A stretch of 64,000 nt of DNA from assembly GCA_905178155.1 (NCBI GenBank), contig CAJINV010000002.1, forward strand, positions 10,952,634 to 11,016,633, read 5' to 3'. Made by a program: the position numbers and the translations under genes. The stretch comes from Amoebophrya sp. A120. Its lineage: Eukaryota > Sar > Dinophyceae > Syndiniales > Amoebophryaceae. Shown here piece by piece: positions 25,093 through 38,200 of this stretch (position 1 is its first letter; every line of letters begins with the position of its first letter). The notes beneath the pieces were generated by a model. It did no database searches, was not told the DNA's origin, and was given only the letters and a program-made list of their open reading frames with translations.

Positions 25093-28000
25093 ATGCTGTG
25101 GCCATGCACTGACTTGATTTCTGTATCTATTCCGCGCAAGCATTACCATGATCTCGTCTCGCGAGTGATCCTGATTCTCCTGTTCGGGATTTTTGCTTCG
25201 CGCGATGCTTTTAGTCTTGTCGGGCCGGGAACAACCACTCCACACGCGTTCTTTGTGCACGGAGGCTGGATCCGTCCCCGCAACAAGAAGTTCCATCTCT
25301 GGGTTCGGCAAGGTCCGCGATCTACCCGGGAAGCTTCGAGCACTTTTGCGAAAAGCGGGGGGCTGCCCATCCTGTCGGTGTACACGGGTCGACGGTACAT
25401 ACGGGTCCGCAACGACGCGAAGCTCGTCACGGATCACGAGCGCTCTCTTGCGTATCGACAGGGCGACGAAGAAAATGATCCAGTGAATAGCTTCCTGCAG
25501 AAACAGCGACAAAACCACATCACTCAGATGACAAAAACTTGTAAGTCGGAAGCTGTCCTATGAACTGCAAAAGTGTCGTACTCGTATAAATGCATGACAA
25601 ATTCCCTCAGCATGAGAATTCAGATTTGTAATGCTGATTTGACTTAACGAAAAGATTTGTAATGCATGATTGCAATACGAATACGATACTTTTGCACAGG
25701 ATATGTCCGGTATGATGACAACTTTGACCACGTGGATAACATTTTTCAGCTCGGAGCCGATGCCGCAGATGAAGATCCGTACAACAAGGGTAATAATCAG
25801 TTTGGGCGGACGACGGAGTACAATGAGAAGGAAACGAGACAGCGCGACGCCGACGCACAGGAGCAGCGATCTCTAGCCTACTCTTTGCTTCCCGGCTACA
25901 GGTACGCGGAGCTGCGTTGGTGTACGCCCGCGAACGTGCGGAGCAAGGTGTGGACGTGGATAACCACCGCCATGGTCCAGGTACCCTGCATCGCCGTGGA
26001 CTTCCTCCGTGGGCGCCAGGCGGACCTGCTGCTGCCGGAGGAGGAGCGGAAACACGTAGAGTTTTTCGCTGGTGGGCGTCATTTGTACTCGTATCAGACG
26101 GGCGAGCTGCTGGACGACAGGTACGAGCGTATGTTGTTCGACATTGACATGCGGGAGTGGGAGCACGTAGACCTGCGGCAAGTGCAGCACGAATACGATA
26201 AGGCACAGCTGATCCAGCGCTTTTTTCGCCACGCCGGGCTGCTGAACGGTATCGAGCTGGTGGCGGACAGCGAAACTTTTGGCCACCGCACGCTGTTTAT
26301 CAACTGTAAAAATGTCTGGGTCTGGAAGAATTCATGTTTGTCATGCTTGTCCGGCATGACTCTTAAATCTGTCATGCACGTTACCCAAGAGCTCCGCTTT
26401 TCTGTGATGCAGAAGCGCAGTTTGTCATGCAGAATAGGCAACACCTAGGAGCTCAGAAACTTGTCATGCTGAGCCAGCATTTGTAGCCTCATCATGAGAC
26501 GCCACCCAGCATCACAGGCTTCCAGACCCAGACATTTTTGCATTTGATACTGTTCGAGCAGCGCGTCATGGGGCTGTGGTCCAAAGTGTTGACCCAGCAA
26601 ATTTTTCAGAGCGAGGCGGTGTTGAAATACTTCGAAGAGTACGAGGAGGAGACTGCAAGCGAAGAACGCAAAGCCGTGGGCAAACACCGCCACACCACCG
26701 ACTGGCACTGGCGGCGGGGGGTCATGAAGGTGCAGATCTCGCTGAGCGAAAGGGAGGAGCAACGCTGGCGCCGGCGGTTGCACCGTCGGATAACGAAGGA
26801 AATCGCTCAAGAAGAAAATAGCCGGTCACAGGGGCGGCTTTGTGGCAGTGGTGGTGCAGGGATAAGCTTTAGGAACGAAGACGGAGGTGAACCTCTTGTT
26901 GTCGCAGGTCCGCGTGAAAATAATGCTGCTCCTGCTGCTGCACCTTCCTCTTCGTCTGTTGATGTTCTGGCAAACAGTCCACCACTGATGTCGTCCACTT
27001 CGTCTCTAGTAACTTCGGACCGAACTGGCGCCCGTGTTTTTGCATCGCAAGGATCTGCACCTGAACTCGCAACACGGACCAAGAGGAACTTCGACGCAGC
27101 AGCGCCTTCCACCTTCCGCTCTTGTTGTCCGGACAAGTGCGCGGCCACGAGGGAGCTCATCTTCTCGGAGCTGTCTGAGTGTCGTGGATCAAGCATGACG
27201 GCATCACCCGACGGACTAGACGGCGGCACGGCGGCCCCACTTTTGTCAGCCGAAGCTGAGTTAGATGATCATGGTACGGCATTGGAGCCGCGAGAGGCGC
27301 ACGTGATCGACGATTTTTGCAGCACTGGTGGAGCAGGACTCTTTTTGCAAGAAGGTCGAGAAGGCCGTCGCGCTTCTGCTGCCAGGAGAATGAAAAGTAC
27401 TGCATCTTTTTCTACAACATCCTCAAATGGAGAACACCCTTGTTTGTCAGATTCCTGTCGCAATCGCTCGGAGCAGAATCCCGTCCGTTTCGAGGACGAG
27501 GAGGAGGGGATGGAGGGGACGCGTCTGGTGGAAGATTGCAACGACCGTTGCAGGAGTTTCCCAAATATCAACACGGAGGAACAATCAGCGGCCGAACTCT
27601 CCGCGCGCGGAAATATTAACTGTAGAACTTCCAAGACCACTACCAGTGCCAGTCTAATAGAGAATTTTCAGCTCGAGAGATCATATCGGCAACTATCGTC
27701 ATCTTGTCCGCGCTGTCCTGAAGAAGCCATCAAGATGAAGCAACATGACTTCGATGAGTGCGGGTTTTGGAATAGCAAACGAGAGGAGCTCGCGCCACCA
27801 CAGCTGCAATTTTTACGAACACAGTTTGAAGGTGTGGGATCATCCCATCGGATGAACACCATTTTGCTGCCCGACTCAACATCGAGATCTTCAGTAAAGC
27901 AAGTAGGTTCATGCGATAGTGGTTTTCTCTCCCGGTGTGGCTCGGCTTCAGTGGCTTCGACCCACGCACCAAGTAGCGCATCGGCGACGCCCTTACTGAG

Positions 28001-28556
28001 TTTTTTCGCCGATAGCGCCTCTCCGACGGAGCGGAAAATTTCGCAGAATTCGGCGGACGAACCGGAATTTCGTGAAAGTTTCTCCTCGGTAGACCATACA
28101 GTGCAGTTGTTCGCCGGTGATGTTGTGGTGGGAAACAAAGAAACAGATAACATTCTAGCAGGGGGGCTACTACGACATGCAGATTGTGCGTCGAGAAGAA
28201 TTCCAACAAGCTTCTGTCGCACCAGTTCCTGTCAAGACGCCGATGAGAACATGCGTTTTCTAGCACAAGACCGCCGCACAACTGATAGCACTTCTACTCC
28301 GGATTTCACAGCGACGGTCCGGGGATGTCGCTCCGCTACCTACAGCTCCGCCGGCGCACCATTGCATCGGAGCAGCACTGATACAGACTTACTGCTTCTC
28401 GCTGCTGCGCATCGTGAAGGAATGATGCTGCCGAGTGAAAGTAGCCGTACTTTACAGGACGACCCAGGAAGTGACGAGAAATATCATGGAGGCAGCAACA
28501 CAGGGGCAAGGACGTGGATTCCCCTCTTCGACCAGCATCTTGGGTTTCCGTGCTAG
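25093..28556 (+). CDS. signal-peptide protein with long disordered tail
   Basis: Exons 25093-25558, 25709-26297 and 26555-28556 join in phase to 1018 residues. Near the N-terminus a hydrophobic core (VILILLFGIFASRDAFS) looks like a signal peptide or anchor. Residues to about 440 appear folded, rich in Trp, Tyr and charged residues (for example VRSKVWTWITTAMVQVP and KVLTQQIFQSEAVLKYFEEY). The remaining 570 or so are Ser/Thr/Ala-rich with many Cys and look disordered. No family recognised. Both introns are inverted-repeat elements, and the frame joins (EAV-RYDDNFD and GHRTL-FEQRV) support them. The first in-frame ATG was chosen; upstream TTG codons are possible. Confidence 0.72.
25559..25703. 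mobile_element. introner-like element, family A
   Basis: A 145-bp element begins TATGAACTGCAAAAGTGTC and ends with an inverted copy that closely matches the family A terminus seen at 1678. The duplication is TGTCC at 25554-25558 and 25704-25708. Removing 150 bp restores the frame. GCATGACAAAT-type motifs lie inside. Possible boundaries include GT-AT, not GT-AG. Confidence 0.87.
26298..26549. mobile_element. introner-like element, family D
   Basis: A 252-bp element carries the same TGTCTGGGTCTGGAAG inverted arms as the copies at 17313 and 57570. The duplication is CTGTT at 26293-26297 and 26550-26554. Removing 257 bp is the length needed to switch between the two coding frames, giving Thr-Leu-Phe-Glu-Gln. 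Confidence 0.88.
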
Positions 28557-30056
28557 CCCTCATATTAGCGGTGCAGAAGAATAACGAAGCTCAATGGAAC
28601 TTTTTTTAGCCTAAGTTTTATGTAGGTGTACCAGTACTAGATGATCTAGAAGAACTAGCAAGAAATATCAAGAAGTAGAGCTGCAGTGAAGCCAAACATG
28701 AGCTTCACTTCGTTTGCAATCACGATATATTACGCCTAAATAAATCAGCATTTTTTGTCGCAAGGCTGTGATTTGGTAAAAATGTTAGACATGCAGTAGA
28801 AGAAGAAGAACAGAAGTACAACAGCAGTACTGCAAGAGATATAAGGTAAAGGCCGCGTCGGTGTCCCGTGCGGGTAATAGATGATGTTGAATCTGGAAGC
28901 ATCGCATTTACCGACGCGGCGTATATCTTTCAAGATTTCTTGCGCGATATTTGCTTGTTGTCACCTTTTTGTGCTCTGCCTCCGTCCTGCACATCTCGCG
29001 ACGAGACCGAAGTACTAGTAGCATGGGCCAGAATAGTCATAGGGATAGGGATAGCCCCATTTGAGTGCAACACAGAAAGAGTATTTGCGAACGATGCGAA
29101 AGCGAAACCATGAAGAACAACGAGGACCAAGAAACGCTAGCTACAAGTAAGAGCAGCAAACGGCTAGGACTACATGCACCGAACAAGACAACTATGACAA
29201 TGCGGATACCGACGGAGACTAACCCGTGCTGCTGCTTGCAGATATTATGAAGACACGTTCTTAGAAGTACTAAAGAAGTGCCATAATTTTTTCGGACGCA
29301 CAGGCATCCTGATCGCACTCCATGTATTGCAATGAAAAATTCAGAAATTAAATGAAATCGCGTACTCCATTTACTGGCTTTTCCCTCAAAAGCCAGCGAT
29401 AGGTACACGACCTTGGTTGTTTGCCGGCGCGAGCGAAGAAAACGATTCCTCGCGATTTTTGCACGGCTGGATGAGACTCGCACTGCGTGTTTGATCGTCA
29501 GCCTCGGCCCCCGAGATAATTCTTTTTCTTGGTTCTTTCGTGTTGTTGGAATACCTACCAGACGTACTTCCTCACTTTTCTGAGTTCTTAACTAAACGAA
29601 GGATCGTCGTCTTCGTCATCATCGATGATTGAATCGTGAATTCGCTCGGTCACGACACCGAGGCTCAGCAAACTCGATCGACATTGTAGATGTTACCGTG
29701 ATGTCGATCAGCGTGAAGATGAGGTGAGCAAGTTTTTGACTTTGAACGGTCGTATTGTGTCGAGCAGAGGACGAGTGATGGTAGAGCGGGTGCGAGAAGT
29801 CTATAATTGATGTCGCCAGTAGTTCTCGTTTCGCGGGCGTGGGCGACGATGAATGAGCGGTCTCGAAGCTGCTGCAGGAGCGCTGTATTGTTTGAATGGG
29901 ACAGATGGAGCAAGGATATTATTCACGTTTTCTCTTTGTGTGATGAAGGTAAAGCCCTACTACTAGGACCAGTTGTACGTTGTAGTGTCGCTAGTACTAC
30001 TACCGCTTGAGGTTGATCCGTACTGCCAGTATCGGTTTCAATTGTTGATCACCAGC
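28557..30056. other. intergenic, nothing recognised
   Basis: About 1.5 kb with short chance frames only; no repeat or RNA gene recognised. Confidence 0.5.
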
Positions 30057-30781
30057 ATGTCCGTCTCGTTCCAAGTTGCCGTGGCCAAGAGCTACGAGAT
30101 CGCCGATGTCGACCGGGAAGCCATGGTAGAGTCGAAGACCAGCCGCAACAAGATGAGCTTCATGCAGCGTATAAACAATTTACTATTAATTTAGATATAC
30201 AATTTGATTTTGAATTTATTCTTATTGATTATGCAGATGAAGACGCTGGTCCTGGTGTCTGGTGAGTCGTGGTGAGGACATCTACTTGGTTGCGCCTACC
30301 AGTACCCAGCTCCGACTACAAACTACATCTTCACAAGTACCCATACATTATAGGGCATTTATTTGGTTTTTAGTAGGGGTGATACATTGAGTTCGAGGGT
30401 GACGTTCGTTGATTCAATAAAATGATTGCGCAGGTATGGAGGCGGACTCTTACAACAAGCGTGTGAATACGCAACTGTCCGACATGCGTCGCAACGACTA
30501 TCTCAAGAGCCGTGTGGACAAGATCGCTTTGGAAAAGTACTTGAGCTGTTAGCCTTGTGCATCCTGATCTAATGCAATTCCATCAATTTATTTATCCAGA
30601 ACAGGAACGAGATTGGTATATAAATATTCATGTTGAATTTGTATTGTATCCTCATTCCAGGACGGCGACACGCAATGCGGTTTCGATGAGCACCCGTGGG
30701 CCGACCATCGTGACGCACAAGAAGAACAAGCTGCACGAGGGTAAGGAAAAGCAATCCTGGGGTCCATTGGATATGTACTAA
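30057..30781 (+). CDS. small basic protein, four exons, unknown function
   Basis: Exons 30057-30168, 30237-30254, 30434-30536 and 30661-30781 join in phase to 117 residues, with GT-AG introns. It starts MSVSFQVAVAKSYEIADVD, has a charged middle (LSDMRRNDYLKSRVDKIALEK) and ends KQSWGPLDMY. The compactness and lack of low complexity suggest a conserved protein, but I do not recognise it. The second exon is tiny and its 3' edge is the least certain; a donor six bases earlier also keeps phase. Confidence 0.65.
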
Positions 30782-32289
30782 CCGCAAGCGCAAGATGAAA
30801 GTTTTTGTATCAATAAAGTGACAGCACCAGCAGGTGGTGGTGATCGTGTTCTTGATCTACCACCATGTTCGGACTTTTGTAGAAGAGCAGTGCCAAAGAC
30901 AAAGTAAATCAATGAAATGTTGACAGGGACATTTTCCAGAAGCAAACGTCGAGTTATGTCGAAATGAATGAAAATCTACGGATATTAACGATAATCAAGC
31001 AAAGCTTGCAAAGCGACTTCGCCCCGTGCTTACGTTGTCTTTGTGATGAGTTTTTATTACTTTTGTTTATCACTCACCTGAGCTGAAATTCATTTGGAAC
31101 TCGTACCGCTTTCGGAAAACCACGAAAGGACTGGTGCGCAAAACACCAAATTTTTGAACTAGAACCTACGACAAGTATAGTACCCGTTGATACAAGAACC
31201 GAACCTCTAAACAAGTCAGAAAATCAACTCGGGATTATTTGACTTGGCATCATTAACGCCGAGCGCAACACTTGGGCTTCTCTTTTATTGTAATAACCAA
31301 AATATACCAATACCCCCACCACAACATGTGAGTGAGATTGTGAATCTCTCTTCTGAGCTTCGCAATCACACTTGTCTTCACGATTGTTGAACGTCGCAGG
31401 GTTCTTTGCCGCGAGCAGACGCTCCAATTCATCATCTGTATCGCAAGTACAAGTCGTTGCACAAATAAAGCCAAACAAAATTTCGGTGAAGAGTACTCAA
31501 TAGAATCCCACCAAACGTTTTTTCGGTGCAAGATGATCCATCAATGCCTTTTATCCTGCAGAGAAAGTGAATGCCATTTTTGTAGCGGTCTGGGCGGATG
31601 TGAGCGCGGCCGATACTCACACGCTTCGGTTGAGGTCAATTTTTCGTGGTATCTGTAGTCTGATGGACCACAACGGTCGCTCTGTTTCCCTGCTTAGTAC
31701 ACGAAACAAGCTCGGTCTCACCGTCGGTGCGAAGTTGTTTGTTACTTATGAACGATCATGTTGTTGTTCTCGGTAGCGGTATGGTGTAGGTATTGATGTG
31801 TTGTTATGGGAGAAATTACTACATGTCGGTTCCCCACTTGTGCCAGAGTAAGTTTCCATCGTCTGTTGAAACATGAAGCAATGGCATGAAAGAAGATCCG
31901 GCTGCACCAATCTATCTTCAGGCAAACCAAATTCTCCCTTTGTTTTTCTTTAGTTATTTCCAATTATTCCACCTCGAATGAAGTCGACACGGACACCTGT
32001 AATTACTTATATCTATGACGCTCCTTCCGAGCCCGGCTTTTTTAAAGTTAGCTTCTTTCAAACCTTTTCACGGAAAACGAAAAACTACATTTCTTCTCAA
32101 TTTTGCAGAAAGATCCTGACCATGATCATGAACATCAGGTGCTCCTAATAAATTCTGAACTGCGCATCTTCGTGGTTGTGTTGGTCTGTGGAAGCAGACC
32201 GGGACCGGCTCCTTAGAACTATGGAGGAGTTTGAGTTTCTGAATATTTCTCAGATTTGTTCGTTACGGTTAACGTAACGACGCGCGACC
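30782..32289. other. intergenic, nothing recognised
   Basis: No long frame, repeat array or RNA gene seen. Confidence 0.5.
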
Positions 32290-35200
32290 ATGCTTGAAGG
32301 GTACGAAGGCCAGCGTCCTGCGACCGCGTCGGGTACTACAGGGTCTCGTCGTGCTAGACCCGAGATGCACAAAACAAATACGTCGTCTGCGGCAACGCCA
32401 CGTAAAAAAAACGTGAGGAGACCCCTCATATCCGGGCTAGAAGCGGCGTTTAGTACGTCGTCGCTGCAACAAAGACAGGCGTCCGAGTCTGTAAACCAGG
32501 AGGGGTCCTTGCACGGAAAAAATACAGGGGACACTAGTAAGGAGCGCCACATCTTCGAGAAAGATAAGCGCGGCGTCGTGGCGTTCGACAATGAGCGACT
32601 CGCGTCGGTGCATGTGATTCCTGCAAAAAGCGCGTCTAACTTTTACGAGGAGGACTTGGTCGTGTCTAGCAACACGGCCGGGTCAGGTCAAGCTGTCTCG
32701 TCCGCGTTTGGATCCCTCGCGACGTCTCAGCGAGGAACGGGTATATATTCTACCTTCGAGGGTGCTCCCCGCCACCCGCTGCAAACCGCCGACTCGCTGC
32801 CCTTCCTGCATCAGAAATACGACGGTCGTGCGCTCCTGCAGGCGCGTGACGGAGTGAACAAGGCTGCTGCAGCTGGTGGTCTCGCGGAGAGTACATCAGA
32901 CGATCGAGAGTTTCGACTTTCTCCCGGGGCGGCGGGCGTAGCACCACTAGAGGGACTGGACGCTGAGACTGATGACATCATTGACGAGCTTTCAATTCCG
33001 GCGACGAGTGGCGTAGATGAGTTTCCTGATCAAGACTCGCAAGATGAACCAGCGAGACGACCCCTTCTGACGGACTCTTTCCCGTTGCTACAGGGCTCCA
33101 GAAAAAGAATTGAGAAAAAGGAGTACGGTTACAATTTGGAGGATTACAACCCCGCCGACGAAGATGAGCAGGAGGTCTGGCCGTGCGACACGCTGCAGCT
33201 GTGGATCTTTCGGCTGGTGCTGTTTTTCTTCACGCTGATGCTGCAGTACGCCCTGACGTACTTTTCGCGGAACTGGACCAACCGCCACAGCGGTTTGCCG
33301 CCCGAACTGATGACCCCGGCAATTCCTCACGGGATCGGAGCGACGCCTCTAGAGCGCATGGGTTTCGCGCTGCACGCGGTCGACTTTTGCGGGAAATGCG
33401 GCGCCAGTCTTTTCTTTGCTTGGTTTTGCACGGATTTCTTCTTCCGGCGCGACCTCAACAGCGACAGGACCTGGATCGGAAAAATGTTTCAGCGCTGGGA
33501 CGCGGAAATTCTACGAGAGGCGAAAAGAGATGAAGTAGTGCAGGGTGCTGAGCACCGAGTTGGAGAACGCTTCGAGGTAGTGCAGCAAAAACATGAAAGC
33601 ACGGGAGCGGAGACGGTCGGCGCCGGCGGAACCTGTTGCTTTAAGTTTTACAGGTGTTGCTGTCGCAAGAAGACAAGGAAGCGCGGCTGCTCTTGCTCCT
33701 TTCATCCTCTACGCACTCTCGCGCTGGTCCTCACCTCATTTCGCATACAGTCGGTGTGGCTTGCCCGGTTGTGGACGGTGGCTGGCTTATCCTGTCGAAG
33801 AGAAATCGATGACCTAGATCACGTCTCCTTCTTGATTATAGATGGAACTGCGAACAACTATTTTTTACCTTTCGCTTTCACTTGTTGAGGGCCAATACTG
33901 TTTGTATCTCATCTACCTGGACATAGTCAGCATGTACGGATCTTGCGTTGCTGCACTGAATTGCATCTTGAAGGAAAACCTGGCTCATGTGTTGATGCTG
34001 CCCTGCTTGGGAGGACTAGAGCACGTGTGCCTTTTGATTCATTTCAGGGGATCAAATTGTATCAAATTGCAACTAGTACACGACTAGTTTTGACGATTTT
34101 TACGCGGCTGGAAAGTCCGTTGATAGTAGTGACGAAGGAGATAGGATAAGGTCATGATCGGAGATTTTGCAACCGGTGATGCGTGATCCACACAATTTTG
34201 TTTCAGATGCAGCAAGATCTGACACACAAACCGAATGGTGAGCTGGTGGCTTCGTGGAGCGAACCCAAGAACCGGTACGACTGGGACTACATGATTGTCT
34301 GGATCGGAGTGTTGGGGAACGTGGCGCTGCTCTACTTTGTGACGAAAGTCGGGCGCCTGCGGTACTATCTGGTGGGGTCCAACATCATTTTTGTGCGCCC
34401 TCTTTACGTCGTACTGACCTGGTACATGTCGAGGTATTACGAAATCGGGTCGCCACTCATTCGCGGCGATGGGGTGTTGCTCTCGATGCAGAACGAGCGC
34501 AGGTTCTGGCTGTGGTTGATCTATTTCGGCACGCCCGCCGCGATGGGACTTTTGAACGCGATCGTGGTACGTGTCTCCTGGATCGAACTTAGCCACCCGG
34601 GCGATCGAGAGGACTGGGAGATCGCGGTGCGTGCGGAGCTCTTACAAAAGAAGTCGGCGTTGCTGAGCAAAGAGCACAAAAAAAGTACCAGAATGGTGCT
34701 TGATTCTAGCTCCACCATTCTACCCGGAAGCAATGGGCAAACGGCTGGCGGAGAACCGCGGGAACGAGGTGAAAATTATACGGGAACTGCTGCTCGTCCC
34801 CCACAAGAGGGAGCAGTACCTAAGAAAAAACCAGGAGAGCAGGCCGTCAAGTTCTTGGACGTCCCACGAATCAAAAGCGCCGGACCCGCTTACGCGAGGC
34901 AACTTCCGGAAGAGATAGGAGATTTCTACTTTATCGAACAGGACGAAGACGTGGAGCCTCCTTTGCGTACGTCCGCTGTATGAAATAGGACGATTTCCAT
35001 TGTGCTAGCATATGACCGTATTATGTTTTTCTATGCATGCTCCTACAAGAAAAGAAAGAACAAGAATTCAAATTTTGACGAGAAACAGAAGAGCCACGAC
35101 ATGCAGCAAGGAAGATATAAACAGCACGCGCCTTGTTGTTTTCGGATACAAGGCTAAACATTCCTTGCTGTCCCGCTGACATGGCGATACGGTTACGACC

Positions 35201-38200
35201 CCGTCCATGGCGGGCATCACAAATAACATACATGCCTGGTTGTATTTCTATGCTAGCAGCACTTTTGTACATGATACCCTGCTGCCGACGCACAGGAGGA
35301 GCGCGACGACGACGATGAGCCAGGGTATGGGTATGCAGAGAAAGAAGAGCATTTCATCGAGCAGACGGACGACTACGACAATTTTTATCTGGAGGCGACG
35401 TCAGCCACGAAAAATCGGATGTATGAAGTACTAGAGCACGACGCTGATGCGAACAACCTCCACGAGACGAGCAGCTACCCAAGCAGTGGCATCACGATCC
35501 CGGAGAGCCGGAAGGGTTACGTGGTGCCGTCGGACGTAAGCCTCGGGGTGCCCCCATCGGAGGATAAATTGACGTCCAGGACGAGTTCGACCGCGTTTCT
35601 CGCCGTACCAGCACCGGCTCGTCCACTGAGAACTGGTCGGGAAATGTTTATTGGCAACAGAGCAAGGAGATCTCTGTTTCGGAGGAGAAGACCTCCACGT
35701 GCTGGCCTCCGGGGTGCTACGGGTTGCTTCACGTGTTCCAAGTGCTGCCGAAAAAAGCGGTACTGCTGCGGTTGCTGCCGCGCGCACCTGCAAACGCAGG
35801 TTCATTCGGTTCCGTACTTGTTGTTTTTCCTGCGGATTTTGGGCCCTGCGGTGATCCTCAACGGGGTGATTGCCTGGGTTGTCAACTACGCCATTGGCAC
35901 CACGAACTGGATCCAGACCATGTATTTTCTGGTGTATTTCATGCAGAAGAACCTGGTGAACGAGGAGCGCGTAATCGCCATTACGACGTGGTGGAACTGG
36001 AACCCCGAGGGACATGCCCACGTGATCCGTCTGGCCTGGCTGTACGAGATCTACATGCTTTGCGTTTTTCTCACCGCGAAGATTATGGCCGCCTATAAGG
36101 TGCGGCAGTTAGGCTCAGGCACTGCTGCTTCCGGACGAAACACAACCGCCCTGTCTACTTCAACAGAAAAAAGAGCGATCCGGGATAACAGAGCAATGAT
36201 CGCAAGCCAAACAAGCAGAAAAAAAGTGGGCGAGCAAAGGGGCGAGCTTTATCAACAAGATGTTGGCCATTACGCACCAGTTGAGAAGCAACAGAATCAA
36301 CCGCGCAATTATCCTGCTGCTGTGCAGGTTAAGGATACTTCCGTGTTGCGGCACCCGGAGTTGTTTGGCGCACGATTTAAAGATAGTTCTTTCAGCAACA
36401 AGCTTGATCGAGAATCTGCGAATGGAGGACTGTATAATCTTGCGTACGATCACATACTCTCAAGTCCGCCGGATTCACCGAATTTCTCTCTCACAGAGTC
36501 CCCGCCGGGGTCGCCGCTGCGAGTGGCCCGACAGGCGGAAGGGGAGAGCAAGAGCCGCGTTGGAAACACGACAACTTCAACGCCTGCTGCCAGCTCATCT
36601 CCAGACGCCGCTCCAGGGCTGGCCTCCCCTGCGAGGATGAGCAAACAGCATGCTCACTTTGTTCCCGGGCGGGGCAGAGCGGATACACAAGAGACGTTGC
36701 ACACCAACCGGTATCTACTCTCCGGTAGCCACTACAGCCACCGTTCGGTCGGGGAATTCTATCGTCCGGAAAATTGATTGCACGCATCGCGCGATCGAAA
36801 CTTCCATCGGCATGATGATTGAATTGCAAATTTTCATGTGCACAAGGTCACGATCGGGACAAGAAAGGAAGAACTCAAGAACGTGAACGTCGGACACCTG
36901 AGGCATGGTCTTGCTCCGCGGCCTGTCTTATCACTTGCATGCTCCGGTTCAATCTCGATGTAGTTCTCTTCGGAGTTCTTTTCTGCAGCTGTACGCTGTA
37001 GTATGTGTATGCGACACATTGATCTGGTAAACTCTTCCAGTGTTATTTATCCACAGCTGCTCGAGCTCGATATACATAGATTGTCCTGCGGCGGTCATAT
37101 AGATATATTTAACTCGGTCGGTGAGGTCGTGCATTTTGGTCCGGAGGGATACAATTTTCCACGTACAAAGCGGCGTATCGGATGAGGATCTTCTCGGCAA
37201 TGAAACTATTCCCAATGTTCTCGGCGACCGAATTGGAAGCGACGACAACAGTGGACGCTTTTTACGCAACAAGACTTTCAACAACAGGTCAGTGCATGCG
37301 AGTTTTGCACGCGCGTACAAGCTGCCGGACGGCGCAGTCAGAACCGAGATGTTTGTGCCGGGTGTTGATGCGCAGAAGAACTATCAGCACCTGAGCCCGC
37401 GAGAGAGAACGGTGATGCTCTCGCGGGCCCGAGACAGCCTGAACTTCAACGTGTACGAGTCCTTCTTCCTCGTCTTCGGCATCATTGGCGGCTCGCAAAT
37501 CCGCGTTCTGGTATCGCTGGGAATGTTCGCGCCCTTTGGTTTCAAGAGCGTCAATTTCGACTTCGACCCCTTTGACTACGTGCAAGGGTTCAGCAACGGT
37601 GTCGTGGCCATGCTGTACGGCGAGTGGCTTCTGTTCCTGCTCTTCCTCTTCTGCACGGGATTCATGTTCAAACGGGTCAAGAACCACGTGCTACTCTGTC
37701 TCCCGCCGCTCTACTACAAAGTCCAGCTTCTCTTTCTGCTCATGGGCGCCTACACCTACGGTATAACGCACAGTCTTACATTTCGTTTTGAAAAGAGGTA
37801 ACATTGCGACCTTACCAAGGACGATATCCTTGTCTCGATTTTTGCGTCATCCACCTTGGTAACTTTAGGAAGTAAAACTAATCGAGTGAAAAGTCAATAG
37901 CTACTACGTTGTATTGATACCCTTAGTAGAGATGAGGATGACAAAGACCTCCACAGTGCCAAAAACACCAACAACAGCCACATTCGCGTGGGGCTTTTGG
38001 ATAGCCGGACCACAGGCAAAGGCGCTGGGTCCAGGCTGGACTGCTGTGTTTCCCACCTCAACTGGCGATTTGTTGCTCTCTCCGGCGCAGGCGTTTCAGT
38101 TTGTGTTCGGAATAATGGGGCCCGCGCTGCTGCTGTGGAGCTACGGGTGGTATTCGGTCATGCTGCATGCCTACTGTGCGGAGGCGCCGGAGAAAACCTG

